NCBI GenBank assembly: GCA_963204725.1
Contig: CAUJHH010000006.1
Coordinates: 1 to 64,000 of the forward strand
Source of the DNA: Planctomycetota bacterium
Lineage (GTDB): Bacteria > Planctomycetota > Phycisphaerae > Phycisphaerales > UBA1924
DNA length: 64,000 nucleotides
Direction: 5' to 3'
How positions within the stretch are numbered: position 1 is the first letter of the stretch; each line of letters opens with the position of its first letter. Position numbers and translations under genes: made by a program. The notes under the pieces were generated by a model. It saw nothing but the letters and a program-made list of their open reading frames with translations, was not told the origin of the DNA and ran no database searches. Below, one piece after another: positions 10,473 through 18,848 of this stretch.

Positions 10473-10982
10473 TCAGGGGCTCGCGAGGGCGTGCGCAGAT
10501 GCGGCGCGTCGGCCGGCGGCGAGCGCGATGGCCAGGGCGTCGGCAACATCGTGTGGAGTGGGCGGCTCGGCGAGGCGGAAGATGGTCTGCACCGCGAGCT
10601 GCATCTGCTCCTTCTTTGCGTGACCGTGACCGGTGACGGAGCGTTTGACCTCAAGGGGCTTGAGCTCCATGAGGCGGACGCCGCGTTGGCGGATGGCGAG
10701 GAGGAGCACGCCCCTGGCGTGGGCCATCGCGATCGCGGTGGCGGGGTGCTTGTAGTGTGCGAAGAGGCCCTCGACAGCGACGATCTCCGGGCTGACGCGG
10801 TCGAGCAGGGCGCGGAAGTCCGCGTCGAGTTCGACGAGTCGATCGGAGATTGAGCGTTTCTCGGTTGGCGAGGTGATCAGCCGGATCACGCCGGCTTCGA
10901 CCACCTCCGGACGCGACATCGCGTTCAGGATGCAGCCGTAGCCGGTGAGCCGGAGTCCGGGATCGATTCCGAGCACACGCAC
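10473..10982 (-). CDS. ruvC: Crossover junction endodeoxyribonuclease RuvC
   Basis: A 169-residue Holliday-junction resolvase. The first catalytic Asp is in the opening GIDPGLRLTGYG, the Glu is in AVEGLFAHYKHPATAIAMAH, and the C-terminal acidic pair is in HDVADALAIAL. Length is close to E. coli RuvC (173 aa). RuvC cuts junctions made by RuvAB, and neither ruvA nor ruvB is adjacent. The start is GTG at 10982. A TG-extended -10 lies six bases upstream, so the mRNA may be leaderless. Only 25 bases separate it from the sigma-54 regulator. Confidence 0.94.
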   Translation of the reverse strand: MRVLGIDPGLRLTGYGCILNAMSRPEVVEAGVIRLITSPTEKRSISDRLVELDADFRALLDRVSPEIVAVEGLFAHYKHPATAIAMAHARGVLLLAIRQRGVRLMELKPLEVKRSVTGHGHAKKEQMQLAVQTIFRLAEPPTPHDVADALAIALAAGRRAASAHALASP

Positions 10983-10988
10983 GGGTCG

Positions 10989-10997
10989 AGCATATCA
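10989..10997 (-). promoter_or_regulatory. Extended -10 element, leaderless ruvC promoter candidate
   Basis: On the minus strand TGA-TATGCT ends exactly six bases before the GTG of ruvC, so transcription would start at the start codon. There is no clear -35, as expected for a TG-extended -10. Confidence 0.5.
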
Positions 10998-11002
10998 CAC
11001 AA

Positions 11003-11031
11003 GCGGCCCCCGGCTTGTCGCCAAGGGCCGC
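11003..11031 (-). terminator. Candidate terminator after the glycine-zipper lipoprotein gene
   Basis: On the minus strand GCGGCCC (11031-11025) can pair with GGGCCGC (11009-11003), with a possible inner TTG/CAA pairing, followed by TTGTGTGA. The 3' run is only weakly T-rich. It lies between the lipoprotein stop and the ruvC promoter, the expected place for a terminator. Confidence 0.45.
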
Positions 11032-11129
11032 GGTTGGTTGGGGCTCTCGTTTCCGCCTGGCGGCGGGAGCATGGATCGTGTGGAGTGTCCGGTGGCGAGC
11101 GGCCGGCCGGACGACTCCGATGGTGCCGT

Positions 11130-11408
11130 TCAGTCGGGGTACTTGTTGTTGCCCGACTTGCGGTTGTTCTGGTCGCCGATGATCAGGCCGCCGACGCCTC
11201 CGATGATCGCTCCGGCGGCTGCACCCTTGCCCATGTTTCCGGAGAGCGAGCCGATGCCCATTCCGGCGAGAGCGCCGAGGGTGGCGCCCGAGACGGCACC
11301 CTGTCCGGCGTTGTTGCATCCGGTGACGGTGGCCATCGTGAGCGCGATTCCTGTCAGCCATCCGAGGCGACGGGCGGTGCTTCGAGTTGTGTTGCGGCCG
11401 AGATTCAT
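11130..11408 (-). CDS. Small glycine-zipper lipoprotein
   Basis: A 92-residue protein. The ATG at 11408 is preceded by AAGGAG (spacing eight). Residues 1-31 form a lipoprotein signal ending in the lipobox TVTGC. The mature part is a glycine-zipper segment with repeated G-A-x-x-G and GAIIGGVGGLIIG patterns, followed by a polar tail (QNNRKSGNNKYPD). Such proteins, like the SlyB and OmpA-linked glycine zippers, sit in the outer membrane. No enzymatic function is implied. It stands alone between the Lon-N gene and ruvC. Confidence 0.8.
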   Translation of the reverse strand: MNLGRNTTRSTARRLGWLTGIALTMATVTGCNNAGQGAVSGATLGALAGMGIGSLSGNMGKGAAAGAIIGGVGGLIIGDQNNRKSGNNKYPD

Positions 11409-11539
11409 TTCAAGCACTCCTTGGGTCACGCGTCGTATCAGGCTTCTGATGCGTGCTCCTCTATGTTCGTACCCACTCTCCACCCACTTGTTCCGGATAG
11501 AGCGTGCATCATTGCGGAATTATACCGAACGCAACACGA

Positions 11540-12253
11540 TCAATTCCAGCTTGCACCCTTCGGCCAGTCCTCAGGGTGCTGATCAGCGGCGCGGCGGATC
11601 AGCGCGGCGAGAGACTCGAGTTCGGACTTGATCAAGGTGGCTCGACGCTGGATGTCGCCCTCGGCGAGGAGGCGATAGCGGAGTGACTTTCCCGTCAGCA
11701 TCGTGAACGAGACGAGTTCGAGCAACGCGGAGGTTGGGACCTCGACGTTCTGGATGTACTCGAGCACTGAGCGTGAGGCGGCCAGTTGCGAGAGGGGGCC
11801 GTCGCTGAGGGTCTCTTCGAGATACTCGCGCGCTTCGGCGAGTTCCTCGTCCTCGTGGACCCGGGCGTCGATCGGCTCGAGGATCGCGGCGCGATAGAGC
11901 AGGCTTTCGTCGGCTGGGATCTCGCTGGTGATGCGGGCGCGGCAGATGCCCTGGAGGAGCAGGTTGAAGCGGCCGTCGGAGAGTTTCTCGTGCTGCGCGA
12001 TCTGGCCGACACAGACGGCGCGCATGAGCGGCGGGCGGCCGTGGTACTGCTGCTTCCACGCGCGGCCACGGAAGATGGCCATGGCAAACTGGCCGGAGCT
12101 GTCGAGGGTGTGCTCCATCATCTGGCGATAGCGCGGCTCGAAGATGTGGAGGGGGAGGACCTGCTGCGGGAGCAGCGCGACCGAATCCAAAGGGAAGAGC
12201 GGCATCGGCTTCCCGAAGTTGACGCGGATCGTGGATTCTTCGCCGTCGGACAT
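11540..12253 (-). CDS. Stand-alone Lon N-terminal (LON/PUA-like substrate-binding) domain protein
   Basis: A 237-residue protein matching only the N-terminal substrate-recognition domain of Lon protease. Visible features are MPLFPLDSVALLPQQVLPLHIFEPRYR at the start (given here only as a landmark, residues about 14-40), the MAIFRGRAWKQQY strand, and the helical C-terminal part ending with LAEGDIQRRATLIKSELESL. There is no AAA+ or serine-protease domain. The start at 12253 is supported by GGAGGG seven bases upstream. Stand-alone LON-domain proteins are common and their role is unknown. It lies downstream of the YhaM-like gene, 67 bases away. Confidence 0.85.
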   Translation of the reverse strand: MSDGEESTIRVNFGKPMPLFPLDSVALLPQQVLPLHIFEPRYRQMMEHTLDSSGQFAMAIFRGRAWKQQYHGRPPLMRAVCVGQIAQHEKLSDGRFNLLLQGICRARITSEIPADESLLYRAAILEPIDARVHEDEELAEAREYLEETLSDGPLSQLAASRSVLEYIQNVEVPTSALLELVSFTMLTGKSLRYRLLAEGDIQRRATLIKSELESLAALIRRAADQHPEDWPKGASWN

Positions 12254-12320
12254 CGCGCACCCTCCGATGCACATCGCGAGTGTAGCGAAAGCGGATGCGT
12301 GATGGGAGGCGAGTTGTGGA

Positions 12321-13316
12321 TCAGGCCAGAGGATCGGGCCGGAAGAGCTTGGTGTCCAGGGCCCATTGACGCTCGGTGAAATTGCCGCCGAGGTCCTGAT
12401 CGGCTCTGTCGGGCCGTGCGGCGGCGAGCGCCATGGTTGTCTTGGCGTCGAGGTTGTCGAGGATGGAAACGAGGATCGCCTCGGGCGTGGCGGGGATCTT
12501 TGCGGCTCCGAATTCGGGGACGCCGTGGTGGCTGAGGATGATGTGCTGGAGCACGAGAGCGGCATCTGCGGGGAGCCGGATGCCGTGCTCGCGCATCACC
12601 TGATGGACCTTGTCATGGAGCATGATCGCGCCCTCGACGATGTGGCCGATGAGTTCGCCCCGATCGGAGTAGCTGAAGGCGCGGTCGTAGACGAGTTCGC
12701 GCGTCTTGCCGAGGTCGTGGAGAAAGAGGCCCATCAGCACGATGTCGCGGCTGATCTTCGGGTAGAGCGGGCAGACCCGGTCGGCCAGGCGCATGAGCAT
12801 CAGCGTGTGCTCGAGCAGGCCGCCGAGGAAGGCGTGGTGCATGCTCTTGGCGGCGGGCGCGGCGCGGAACTGGTCCATGAGCTCGGCGTCGTCGAGATAG
12901 ACGCGGGCCAGGGCCTTCATCGCGGGGTGTTGGAGCGTTTCGAGGAGGGTGATGACCTCGGCGAACATGGCGTCGACATCGTTCTTGGTCGCGGGGAGGA
13001 GCTCGCGCATCTCCTCGCGGGTCGGGTCGTAGGTATCGATGACGTGGATGATGATCTGGAGTTCGCCGTCGTACTTCTGCGTCTCGCCCTCGACCCAGAC
13101 GAAGCCGTCGGTGGGGATTCGCTTGAAGGTCGACTCCTCGATCGTCCACATGCGTCCGGGGACCTGGCCGGTCTTGTCGCCGAGGAGGCAGCGGAGGTAG
13201 GGCTTGTCGGTGCGGGTGCGGCCGAGCTGGGCGTTGGCGATGGAGAACGCGCCCTTGATGCGGCTGGAGGGCTCCATCGACGCGATCTGCACCCGATCAA
13301 TTCCAACCTGGGACAT
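12321..13316 (-). CDS. YhaM-like 3'-5' exoribonuclease (OB-fold plus HD domain)
   Basis: A 331-residue protein with an N-terminal OB-fold nucleic-acid-binding region (about 15-95: YLRCLLGDKTGQVPGRMW) and a C-terminal HD phosphohydrolase domain. The metal-binding residues are visible in HHAFLGGLLEHT, FLHDLGKTREL and LQHIILSHHG. This order is that of B. subtilis YhaM/CbfA, a Mn-dependent 3'-5' exonuclease acting on RNA and ssDNA. The start at 13316 follows AAGGAG. It is downstream of queF by 35 bases. Substrate choice cannot be judged from sequence. Confidence 0.85.
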   Translation of the reverse strand: MSQVGIDRVQIASMEPSSRIKGAFSIANAQLGRTRTDKPYLRCLLGDKTGQVPGRMWTIEESTFKRIPTDGFVWVEGETQKYDGELQIIIHVIDTYDPTREEMRELLPATKNDVDAMFAEVITLLETLQHPAMKALARVYLDDAELMDQFRAAPAAKSMHHAFLGGLLEHTLMLMRLADRVCPLYPKISRDIVLMGLFLHDLGKTRELVYDRAFSYSDRGELIGHIVEGAIMLHDKVHQVMREHGIRLPADAALVLQHIILSHHGVPEFGAAKIPATPEAILVSILDNLDAKTTMALAAARPDRADQDLGGNFTERQWALDTKLFRPDPLA

Positions 13317-13351
13317 CGGACTCTCCTTGGTGGCGTTCTTGCCTCGGTCGA

Positions 13352-13741
13352 TCACGCCATCCAGTGTTGCGGCACATCGCCGTGCGACGCACGCACGACG
13401 GATCGGATGCCGCCCCGGCCTCGCCAGTCGGTCTTGACGAGGAGCCACGCGGGGTTCATGAGTCTGGCGAGGTCGTCACGGATGCGGCTCGTGACGGCTT
13501 CGTAGTAGATCCCCTGGTTGCGGAATGCCTGCAGATAGACTTTCAGACTCTTGAGTTCAACGCATGTGCCTCCCGCTCCGGGCGCTCGGGGCACGAAGCG
13601 GACGGTGACGGCCCCGAAGTCCGGGTGGCCTGTGACCGGGCAGAGCGATGTGAACTCCTCCGACACGTGCTCAACCACGAAGGGCTGATCGGCGGGGGTC
13701 GGGAAGGCTTCCAGGAGTGAGAACTGCTCGCTTGGCGTCAT
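13352..13741 (-). CDS. queF: NADPH-dependent 7-cyano-7-deazaguanine (preQ0) reductase
   Basis: A 129-residue unimodular QueF, which reduces the nitrile of preQ0 to preQ1 in queuosine biosynthesis. Catalytic Cys34 is in TSLCPVTGHPDFG, with the catalytic Asp41 just downstream. The NADPH-binding ELKSLKVYL segment is intact. The family's FRNHG.FHE segment reads FRNQGIYYEAV here, a variant in which the His is Tyr but the Glu is kept. The start at 13741 gives the normal short-form length. The gene starts five bases after the stop of the TPR lipoprotein gene. Confidence 0.92.
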   Translation of the reverse strand: MTPSEQFSLLEAFPTPADQPFVVEHVSEEFTSLCPVTGHPDFGAVTVRFVPRAPGAGGTCVELKSLKVYLQAFRNQGIYYEAVTSRIRDDLARLMNPAWLLVKTDWRGRGGIRSVVRASHGDVPQHWMA

Positions 13742-13746
13742 ACGGC

Positions 13747-14778
13747 TTAACCGTAGCGCGTCACGAGCTCGACGATCCGGGGCTGGTTCGGCTGGATCTG
13801 CAGGGATCGCTTGAGCGCGCCCATGGCGTTCTCGAGCGCGGCGCGATCCTTGCGATCGCTCCACAAGAAGCGGTTGAGCATGCAGACGCCGACGCCGTTG
13901 AGCGCGGGGTAGTGGTTTGGATCGATGGCGAGCGCGCTCTGGAACGACGCGAGGGCGGGGTCGTAGTCCTTCACGCGGAAGCGTGCGAATCCGAGGCGTT
14001 CGTACGCGATCGCAGAGGGATTGCGGGCGACGAGTTGCTCGAGCGTGCCGAGCATCTCGGCGTAGCGCTCGGTCTTGCCGTAGGAGTCCGCGAGATTCAG
14101 CAGGAGCTCGGAAGAGAGCTCCATCTGCTCGGCGGCCTGCAGGTATTCGGTGACGGCTTCGGCGTGTCGATTCATCGCGGCGTAGACCGAGCCGAGGTTG
14201 ACGCGGGCCGGACCGGAGGACGGGTTGAGGCGTACCGCCCGCTGTGCGTATGGCAGCGCCTGCCCCGGTTCCTGGAGCTGGAGGTACGCGGTGGCGAGGT
14301 TCAGGTTCGCCTCGAAGTCCTCCGGTCGGATTGAGAGGGCGCGAAGGTATGCGCGGACGGCGTCGGTCACTCGGTTGAGCAGTTGGAGCGTCAGGCCGTG
14401 CTTGTACTGCGCGTCGAAGCTCTGGGGCTCGACCTCGGCGGCCTTGGCGTACCGACGCTCGGCCTCGGGGTAGTCGCCTCGTTCGCGGTAGATGTCACCG
14501 GCTCCCAGGTATGCGACGGTGAGATCGGGATTGACCTCGATCGCCCGCTCGAACTCGGCGAGGGCGGCGTTCATGTCGCCCTCGGCCCGGTGCATCTCGG
14601 CGCGGGTGACGGATTCCGCTGCGGCTCCGTCCAGCACCTCCTGGTCTCGGTGGACTTGCCTGCGTCCGTTGGACTCGCCGTTCGAGCTGCCGCTGGAAGT
14701 GCACGCTCCCATATGGACCATGATCACGGCGATCGCGAGGGCGATGGGAACGTTCAGGAGGGATCGGGAGTTCGGCAT
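13747..14778 (-). CDS. TPR-repeat lipoprotein
   Basis: A 343-residue protein. The N-terminus is a lipoprotein signal with lipobox HMGAC (Cys near residue 25), followed by a Ser/Gly/Asn-rich linker. From about residue 50 there are about seven tetratricopeptide repeats, recognisable by A-x-L-G-x-x-Y and A-x-x-x-F-x-x-A-L-x-x-x-P-x motifs. The last is followed by a short tail. TPR lipoproteins act as protein-protein scaffolds in the periplasm or outer membrane; no partner is evident. It is immediately upstream of queF, but a functional link is not implied. Confidence 0.82.
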   Translation of the reverse strand: MPNSRSLLNVPIALAIAVIMVHMGACTSSGSSNGESNGRRQVHRDQEVLDGAAAESVTRAEMHRAEGDMNAALAEFERAIEVNPDLTVAYLGAGDIYRERGDYPEAERRYAKAAEVEPQSFDAQYKHGLTLQLLNRVTDAVRAYLRALSIRPEDFEANLNLATAYLQLQEPGQALPYAQRAVRLNPSSGPARVNLGSVYAAMNRHAEAVTEYLQAAEQMELSSELLLNLADSYGKTERYAEMLGTLEQLVARNPSAIAYERLGFARFRVKDYDPALASFQSALAIDPNHYPALNGVGVCMLNRFLWSDRKDRAALENAMGALKRSLQIQPNQPRIVELVTRYG

Positions 14779-14939
14779 GGAAAGACCTTGCATCACCGGG
14801 TGTGAACTGGGGGCGGAGGGCGGACCAATCGGGCTCGCCGCCGGAAGGGATGTTATCGGCACCGTCTGGCCGGCCTGTGAAGCGAGATACGAGCATTCGG
14901 GGCCGTTCGTTCACCCGATGTCCGGATCGGGATCGCGGC

Positions 14940-15839
14940 TCACGCCGGGAAGAGCTTTCGGAGACGCCTGAGGTTGACGGTGTCCATGGGTGTGCCGTCC
15001 TCGGCGTCTTCCTTGGGCGTCTCAAGAATCTTGGGGATTGCGGCGAACGCCGGGTGGGCCATGACGGCGGCAAACCCGCTCGCGCCGAGCGATTTGGGCG
15101 CCGTGGCGATCCCGATCGTGCCCTCGCCGATGTGGGCGTGGCGGTCTCGATTGGAGCCAGCCGGGGCTTTGGAGTCGTTCACGTGCAGGACGCGGACGTT
15201 TTGGATGCCACAGGTGTCATCGAGCGAGGCGAGCATCGACGCGCCCCCGGCCCGGGTGGCGATGTCGTATCCAGCGGCGTGCGCGTGGCAGGTGTCGATG
15301 CAGAATCCGATGCGTCCGTCGGGGCAGCCCGTCCCCTCGAGAATCATGGCGCGGAGATCGCGAAGCTCCTCGAAGGTGCGTCCCAGCGTCGTGCCCGCGC
15401 CCGCGGTGTTCTCGAGGCACGAAACGGTCGTGTATCCCTTGGTCTTCTTGAAGAGCGTGCGGTACGCCTTGGCGATGCGGGCGAGGCCCTCTTCGCGGGT
15501 CTGGCCGACGGCGGCGCCGGGGTGGTGGACGAGATAGCGGATGCCGAGCGTCTCGCAGCGCTCGATCTCGTCGAGCATGAGCGTGACGGACTTCTCCCAG
15601 AGTTCCTCGTTCGCGCTCGCGAGGTTGATCAGGTAGCTCGCGTGAGAGACGATGCGATCGCCCCAGCCGAGCCGCTTGACCTCACCCGACCACTCCTTCA
15701 CCATTGTCGGGTCCAGCGGCTTTGCCTTCCATTGCTGCTGGTTCTTGGTGAAGACCTGCACCGTGTCGAGGCTGAGCTTCTCGGCCTCGTGGAGGGCGTT
15801 GACCATGGAGCCGGCGATGGAGAGGTGCGATCCGAACAT
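14940..15839 (-). CDS. nfo: Deoxyribonuclease IV (AP endonuclease family 2)
   Basis: A 299-residue Zn-dependent endonuclease IV that cleaves 5' of abasic sites in base excision repair. It opens FGSHLSIAGS. The zinc ligands sit in HHPGAAVG, CLENTAGAGT, FCIDTCHAHAAG, LHVNDSK and RDRHAHIGEG, the canonical order. Length is near E. coli Nfo (285 aa). The ATG at 15839 is preferred to in-frame upstream codons because FGSHLSIAG is the invariant family start and a -10-like TACTAT lies six bases upstream. It is divergent from the sigma factor at 15994. Confidence 0.94.
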   Translation of the reverse strand: MFGSHLSIAGSMVNALHEAEKLSLDTVQVFTKNQQQWKAKPLDPTMVKEWSGEVKRLGWGDRIVSHASYLINLASANEELWEKSVTLMLDEIERCETLGIRYLVHHPGAAVGQTREEGLARIAKAYRTLFKKTKGYTTVSCLENTAGAGTTLGRTFEELRDLRAMILEGTGCPDGRIGFCIDTCHAHAAGYDIATRAGGASMLASLDDTCGIQNVRVLHVNDSKAPAGSNRDRHAHIGEGTIGIATAPKSLGASGFAAVMAHPAFAAIPKILETPKEDAEDGTPMDTVNLRRLRKLFPA

Positions 15840-15845
15840 CGACCA

Positions 15846-15851
15846 ATAGTA
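15846..15851 (-). promoter_or_regulatory. -10-like hexamer, leaderless nfo promoter candidate
   Basis: On the minus strand TACTAT ends exactly six bases before the ATG of nfo. No -35 is recognisable. It fits the spacing seen at other genes in the window. Confidence 0.35.
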
Positions 15852-15993
15852 GAGGGTGGCGTTCGGGTGCGGCACGGCGAAGGGGCTCGTTCGAGACCCC
15901 GCAGCAGAATCGAGCCACGATCGTGCGACTCTGTGGAACCGAACTGTGCCGGGCCGGGTTGGTAGTTGCGTGGACGACGGAGCAGCCATTTCG

Positions 15994-16620
15994 ATGCCGA
16001 TTACGAGGATGATCGATGCACCGGGTTCGGAGCCGGCGCCCGCACGCCTGGACACGCCCGATGACGGCGTGTCCGTTGGCGACGAGGCGGCCTTGGTTGA
16101 ACGGGCTCGCCAAGACCGGCGGGCGTTCGCGCCGCTCTACCTGTCGCACTATCCGGCGATTGTCGCGCACATCCACCGCCGCGTCGGCGACTCGCACGCT
16201 TCGCAGGACATCGCGGCGGAGACCTTCATCCGCGCGATGAACGGGATCGGTCGATACCAGCAGCGGGGCCTGAGCTTTCGGCACTGGCTGCTGCGCATCG
16301 CATTGAATGAGATTAATCGTCACCTGCATCGCGCTTCGCGCCGCCGCTCGCACGAGCGGGGCAGTGCGATGGAGAAGGGGGATCGGGAATCACCCCATGC
16401 GGCGGTCGTGAGCGAACGAGTGGACCGGATTCAGTGTGCGCTCCTGACGCTCTCGACGGATCACCAGACTGTGATCGCACTCCACTATTTCGAGTCGCTC
16501 TCGGTGGAGGATCTGGCGCGGGTGCTGGGCTGCCGCCCGGGAACGGTCAAGAGTCGCCTGTCGCGGGCTCGGGAGCGGCTCGCGGTCGCCCTCGCCGACT
16601 ATTCGGAGGATGTGCAATGA
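15994..16620 (+). CDS. ECF-type RNA polymerase sigma factor
   Basis: A 208-residue sigma-70 family protein with regions 2 and 4 only. Region 2 has FAPLYLSHYPAIVAHIHRRV and AAETFIRAMNGIGRYQQRG. Region 4 has LTLSTDHQTVIALHYFESLS, then the helix-turn-helix VEDLARVLGCRPGTVKSRLSRARERL. ECF factors redirect RNA polymerase, usually under control of a cognate anti-sigma factor. The start is uncertain: 15994 (ATG) is taken, and 16009 is possible. Its stop overlaps the next start (ATGA), so the membrane protein that follows is the natural partner candidate. Confidence 0.88.
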   Translation: MPITRMIDAPGSEPAPARLDTPDDGVSVGDEAALVERARQDRRAFAPLYLSHYPAIVAHIHRRVGDSHASQDIAAETFIRAMNGIGRYQQRGLSFRHWLLRIALNEINRHLHRASRRRSHERGSAMEKGDRESPHAAVVSERVDRIQCALLTLSTDHQTVIALHYFESLSVEDLARVLGCRPGTVKSRLSRARERLAVALADYSEDVQ

Positions 16621-17159
16621 CAACGAATCATCGCGGTGCCAAGGGACGTTCGGGCGGAGTCGAGGATCGGGCGAAGGGGCACGCGGCCAACACCGAAGAT
16701 CACATCGCGCGTGCGATGCGGGTTCTCATGGACCGGGACTGGCCCGGTCCGAACCCACCGGATCGGAACCATCGGATCGAGGAGGCCATCATGGCTGGAA
16801 GCAATGTGAAGAGCATGTCGAAGCGTCACCTCTGGGCGGGCGGGATCCTGCTGCTGCTGGCTGGGTCGGCGATCGGAGCCGTCGCCACCAACGCCATCAC
16901 CCAGCGTTTCACGGGCTACGTCGAACTCGAAGACGGCAGCCGCGTGCCGGTTGAGGGTGAGATGATGATCGAGACCGAGGGCGATCACAAGCAGGTCACC
17001 ATCCACGCCGAAGACCTGCCCCACGGCCAGATCACCGGCGGCGAGTGGCGGACCGACGACGGGCGCGTGATCAAAGTGCAGCCCGTGACCGGCGGCGCCG
17101 AGGCGACCCTGACCGTTCCTGCGGACGGGACCACGGAGGAGTCATCCGGCGGCAACTGA
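16617..17159 (+). CDS. Single-pass membrane protein coupled to the ECF sigma factor (candidate regulator)
   Basis: A 180-residue protein of no recognised family. The first 75 residues are charged and presumably cytoplasmic. One transmembrane helix follows (about 78-98: WAGGILLLLAGSAIGAVATNAI). The outer part has short beta-strand-like segments (TGYVELEDGSRVPVEGEMM) and a Thr/Glu/Ser-rich end. The ATGA overlap with the sigma gene implies translational coupling. By position and topology it could be an anti-sigma factor, but the N-terminus lacks a recognisable zinc-binding HxxxCxxC, so this is inference from context only. Confidence 0.7.
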   Translation: MTTNHRGAKGRSGGVEDRAKGHAANTEDHIARAMRVLMDRDWPGPNPPDRNHRIEEAIMAGSNVKSMSKRHLWAGGILLLLAGSAIGAVATNAITQRFTGYVELEDGSRVPVEGEMMIETEGDHKQVTIHAEDLPHGQITGGEWRTDDGRVIKVQPVTGGAEATLTVPADGTTEESSGGN

Positions 17160-17270
17160 GCCCCCGCCCCGCAACCCGAGCCATTCGCCCTCGTTGCGAG
17201 CGGGAGGAATCCCAGCGCGGCGCGGGCGTTTGGCGATTGGAGCCTTTGCTCGCTCGCTCGCGGCTCAACA

Positions 17271-17276
17271 TATGCT
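17271..17276 (+). promoter_or_regulatory. -10-like hexamer, near-leaderless promoter candidate
   Basis: TATGCT ends exactly six bases before the GTG at 17283. No good -35 is seen at 16-18 bases. The six intervening bases read GAGGAC, which could also act as a very close ribosome-binding sequence on a longer transcript. Confidence 0.4.
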
Positions 17277-17282
17277 GAGGAC

Positions 17283-18221
17283 GTGAACACCGCAGGAACG
17301 AGCAAGATGGGGTCCAAACGAGCTTCTGGACCGGCCTCGCCCTCCGGCGCGTCCCTTGCTCGGGTCCTCCGACTGGCCGGGCTTGATCCGTCTGCCGCCC
17401 TCCCCCAACTCATTGAGTCATACGGCCCCCGGCTCATGGGTCTGGCACTGCGACTCACGCGCTCGAACCACGCGGCCGAGGATTTGGTTCAGGAGACATT
17501 TGTCCAGGCGTTTCGCAAGTGGGGGACATTTAGAGGCGATTCTGATCCCGGGACATGGCTGTACACCATTGCTGTGCGTCTCTGGCGGAGGCGTGCGAAG
17601 CGAGTCCATCGCGCGCCACGATCCTTCTCGGAACTCGTCCCGTTCGGAGACACGACTGTGGCCGCGCTCCCGCTGGACTCGGTGGCGACAGCGGAGGACA
17701 TTCCTGCCAAACGGGAGGCGATCCGGGACATGGAGCGCGCAATCGCATCGCTGCCGGACGAGTTTCGGCTGGCGATCGTGCTCAAAGACATTCTCGAGCT
17801 GGACACGGCGGATGTCGCGGCCGCTCTGGGCATCAAACCGCAGACAGTAAAGACGCGGGTCCATCGTGCGAGACTGGCGCTTCGAGCCAAGCTCATGCGT
17901 CGTGTGCCGCAGCGGGACGCGCCCGCGCCCGTGTACGAGCGTCAGGTCTGCCTGGATCTCCTGCGTGCGAAGCTCGACGCGATGGACGCCGGACGGGGCT
18001 TCCCGGTCGGGCAGAGTGTGGTGTGTGAGCGATGCCGCGCCGTCTTCGCGGAGCTTGATCTGACGCAGGACGTGTGCGCCGAACTCTCGGAAGGCCTGAT
18101 TCCGGCTCGGCTGAGTTGTGCCCTTCACGCGCTGCAGGAACGAGCGTCCGCAACTTGGGCCGCTCGTGAGTCTGCGGAGAAGAGGGTTGGACCAAAAACC
18201 GGGAACCGTGCGCGGCGTTGA
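17283..18221 (+). CDS. ECF sigma factor with a Cys-containing C-terminal extension
   Basis: A 312-residue protein. Region 2 (about 42-110: IESYGPRLMGLALRLTRS, AAEDLVQETFVQAFRKWGTF) and region 4 (about 150-200: LPDEFRLAIVLKDILELDTADVAAALG in two halves, then PQTVKTRVHRARLALR) are clear. About 110 further residues follow, much longer than a standard ECF factor. They contain CLDLLRAKLDAMDAG and CERCRAVFAEL, a CxxC pair that could bind metal. The extension may be a built-in anti-sigma or sensory module; that is inference. The start is GTG. The next genes are the split YeeE transporter, 51 bases downstream. Confidence 0.85.
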   Translation: MNTAGTSKMGSKRASGPASPSGASLARVLRLAGLDPSAALPQLIESYGPRLMGLALRLTRSNHAAEDLVQETFVQAFRKWGTFRGDSDPGTWLYTIAVRLWRRRAKRVHRAPRSFSELVPFGDTTVAALPLDSVATAEDIPAKREAIRDMERAIASLPDEFRLAIVLKDILELDTADVAAALGIKPQTVKTRVHRARLALRAKLMRRVPQRDAPAPVYERQVCLDLLRAKLDAMDAGRGFPVGQSVVCERCRAVFAELDLTQDVCAELSEGLIPARLSCALHALQERASATWAARESAEKRVGPKTGNRARR

Positions 18222-18272
18222 GGCCTCTGAGATCGGGACGGGCGGTGATGCCCGGTCGAAATGGAGGTTTGG

Positions 18273-18848
18273 ATGCGGAATCCGCTGCGAATCGCTCGGT
18301 GGTCGCCATACGTCGTCGGGGCGGGGATTGGGCTGCTCTCTTGGGCGACGTTTTATTTCATGGACAAGGCCCTCGGCACGAGCACCTCGTTCGTCGGTGC
18401 CGCGGAGTGTGCGGTGGGACTGATCGCGCCGGAGCACGTTGAGTCGAGCGACTACTTCCTGAAGGAGTATGGAGCGAAGGGCGGCGGCTTCAAACCGATC
18501 CTCGACTGGCAGATGGCGCTCGACATTGCGCTGGTCGCCGGCGCGTTCCTCGCGGCATGGCTCGGGCGCGACTTGCAGGGCGCGGCAGCACCGAGCGTCT
18601 GGGTCGAGCGGTACGGCCCATCACGGATCAAGCGGTACGCTGTCGCCTTTGCCGGCGGCTTCGTGCTGCTGTTCGGCGCCCGCATGGCGGGCGGCTGCAC
18701 CTCCGGACACGGGATCTCGGGCGGGCTCCAACTCGCCGTCTCGTCTTGGACATTCTTCGTGAGCATGTTCATCGCCGGCATCGCGGCGGCGTGGCTCATG
18801 TTCGGCTTCGCGTCGCGCACGAACAAGGAGGCTGCTCCCCATGTTTGA
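18273..18848 (+). CDS. YeeE/YedE-family membrane transporter, first half
   Basis: A 191-residue membrane protein with about four to five transmembrane helices. The hallmark of the family, GARMAGGCTSGHGISGG, is present near residue 140, including the conserved Cys. Members import thiosulfate or related sulfur compounds. Here the transporter is encoded as two half-length genes, a known arrangement. The start at 18273 is chosen because GGAGG lies five bases before it; the in-frame ATG at 18261 itself overlaps that GGAGG. Its 3' end overlaps the second half by eight bases. Confidence 0.87.
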   Translation: MRNPLRIARWSPYVVGAGIGLLSWATFYFMDKALGTSTSFVGAAECAVGLIAPEHVESSDYFLKEYGAKGGGFKPILDWQMALDIALVAGAFLAAWLGRDLQGAAAPSVWVERYGPSRIKRYAVAFAGGFVLLFGARMAGGCTSGHGISGGLQLAVSSWTFFVSMFIAGIAAAWLMFGFASRTNKEAAPHV

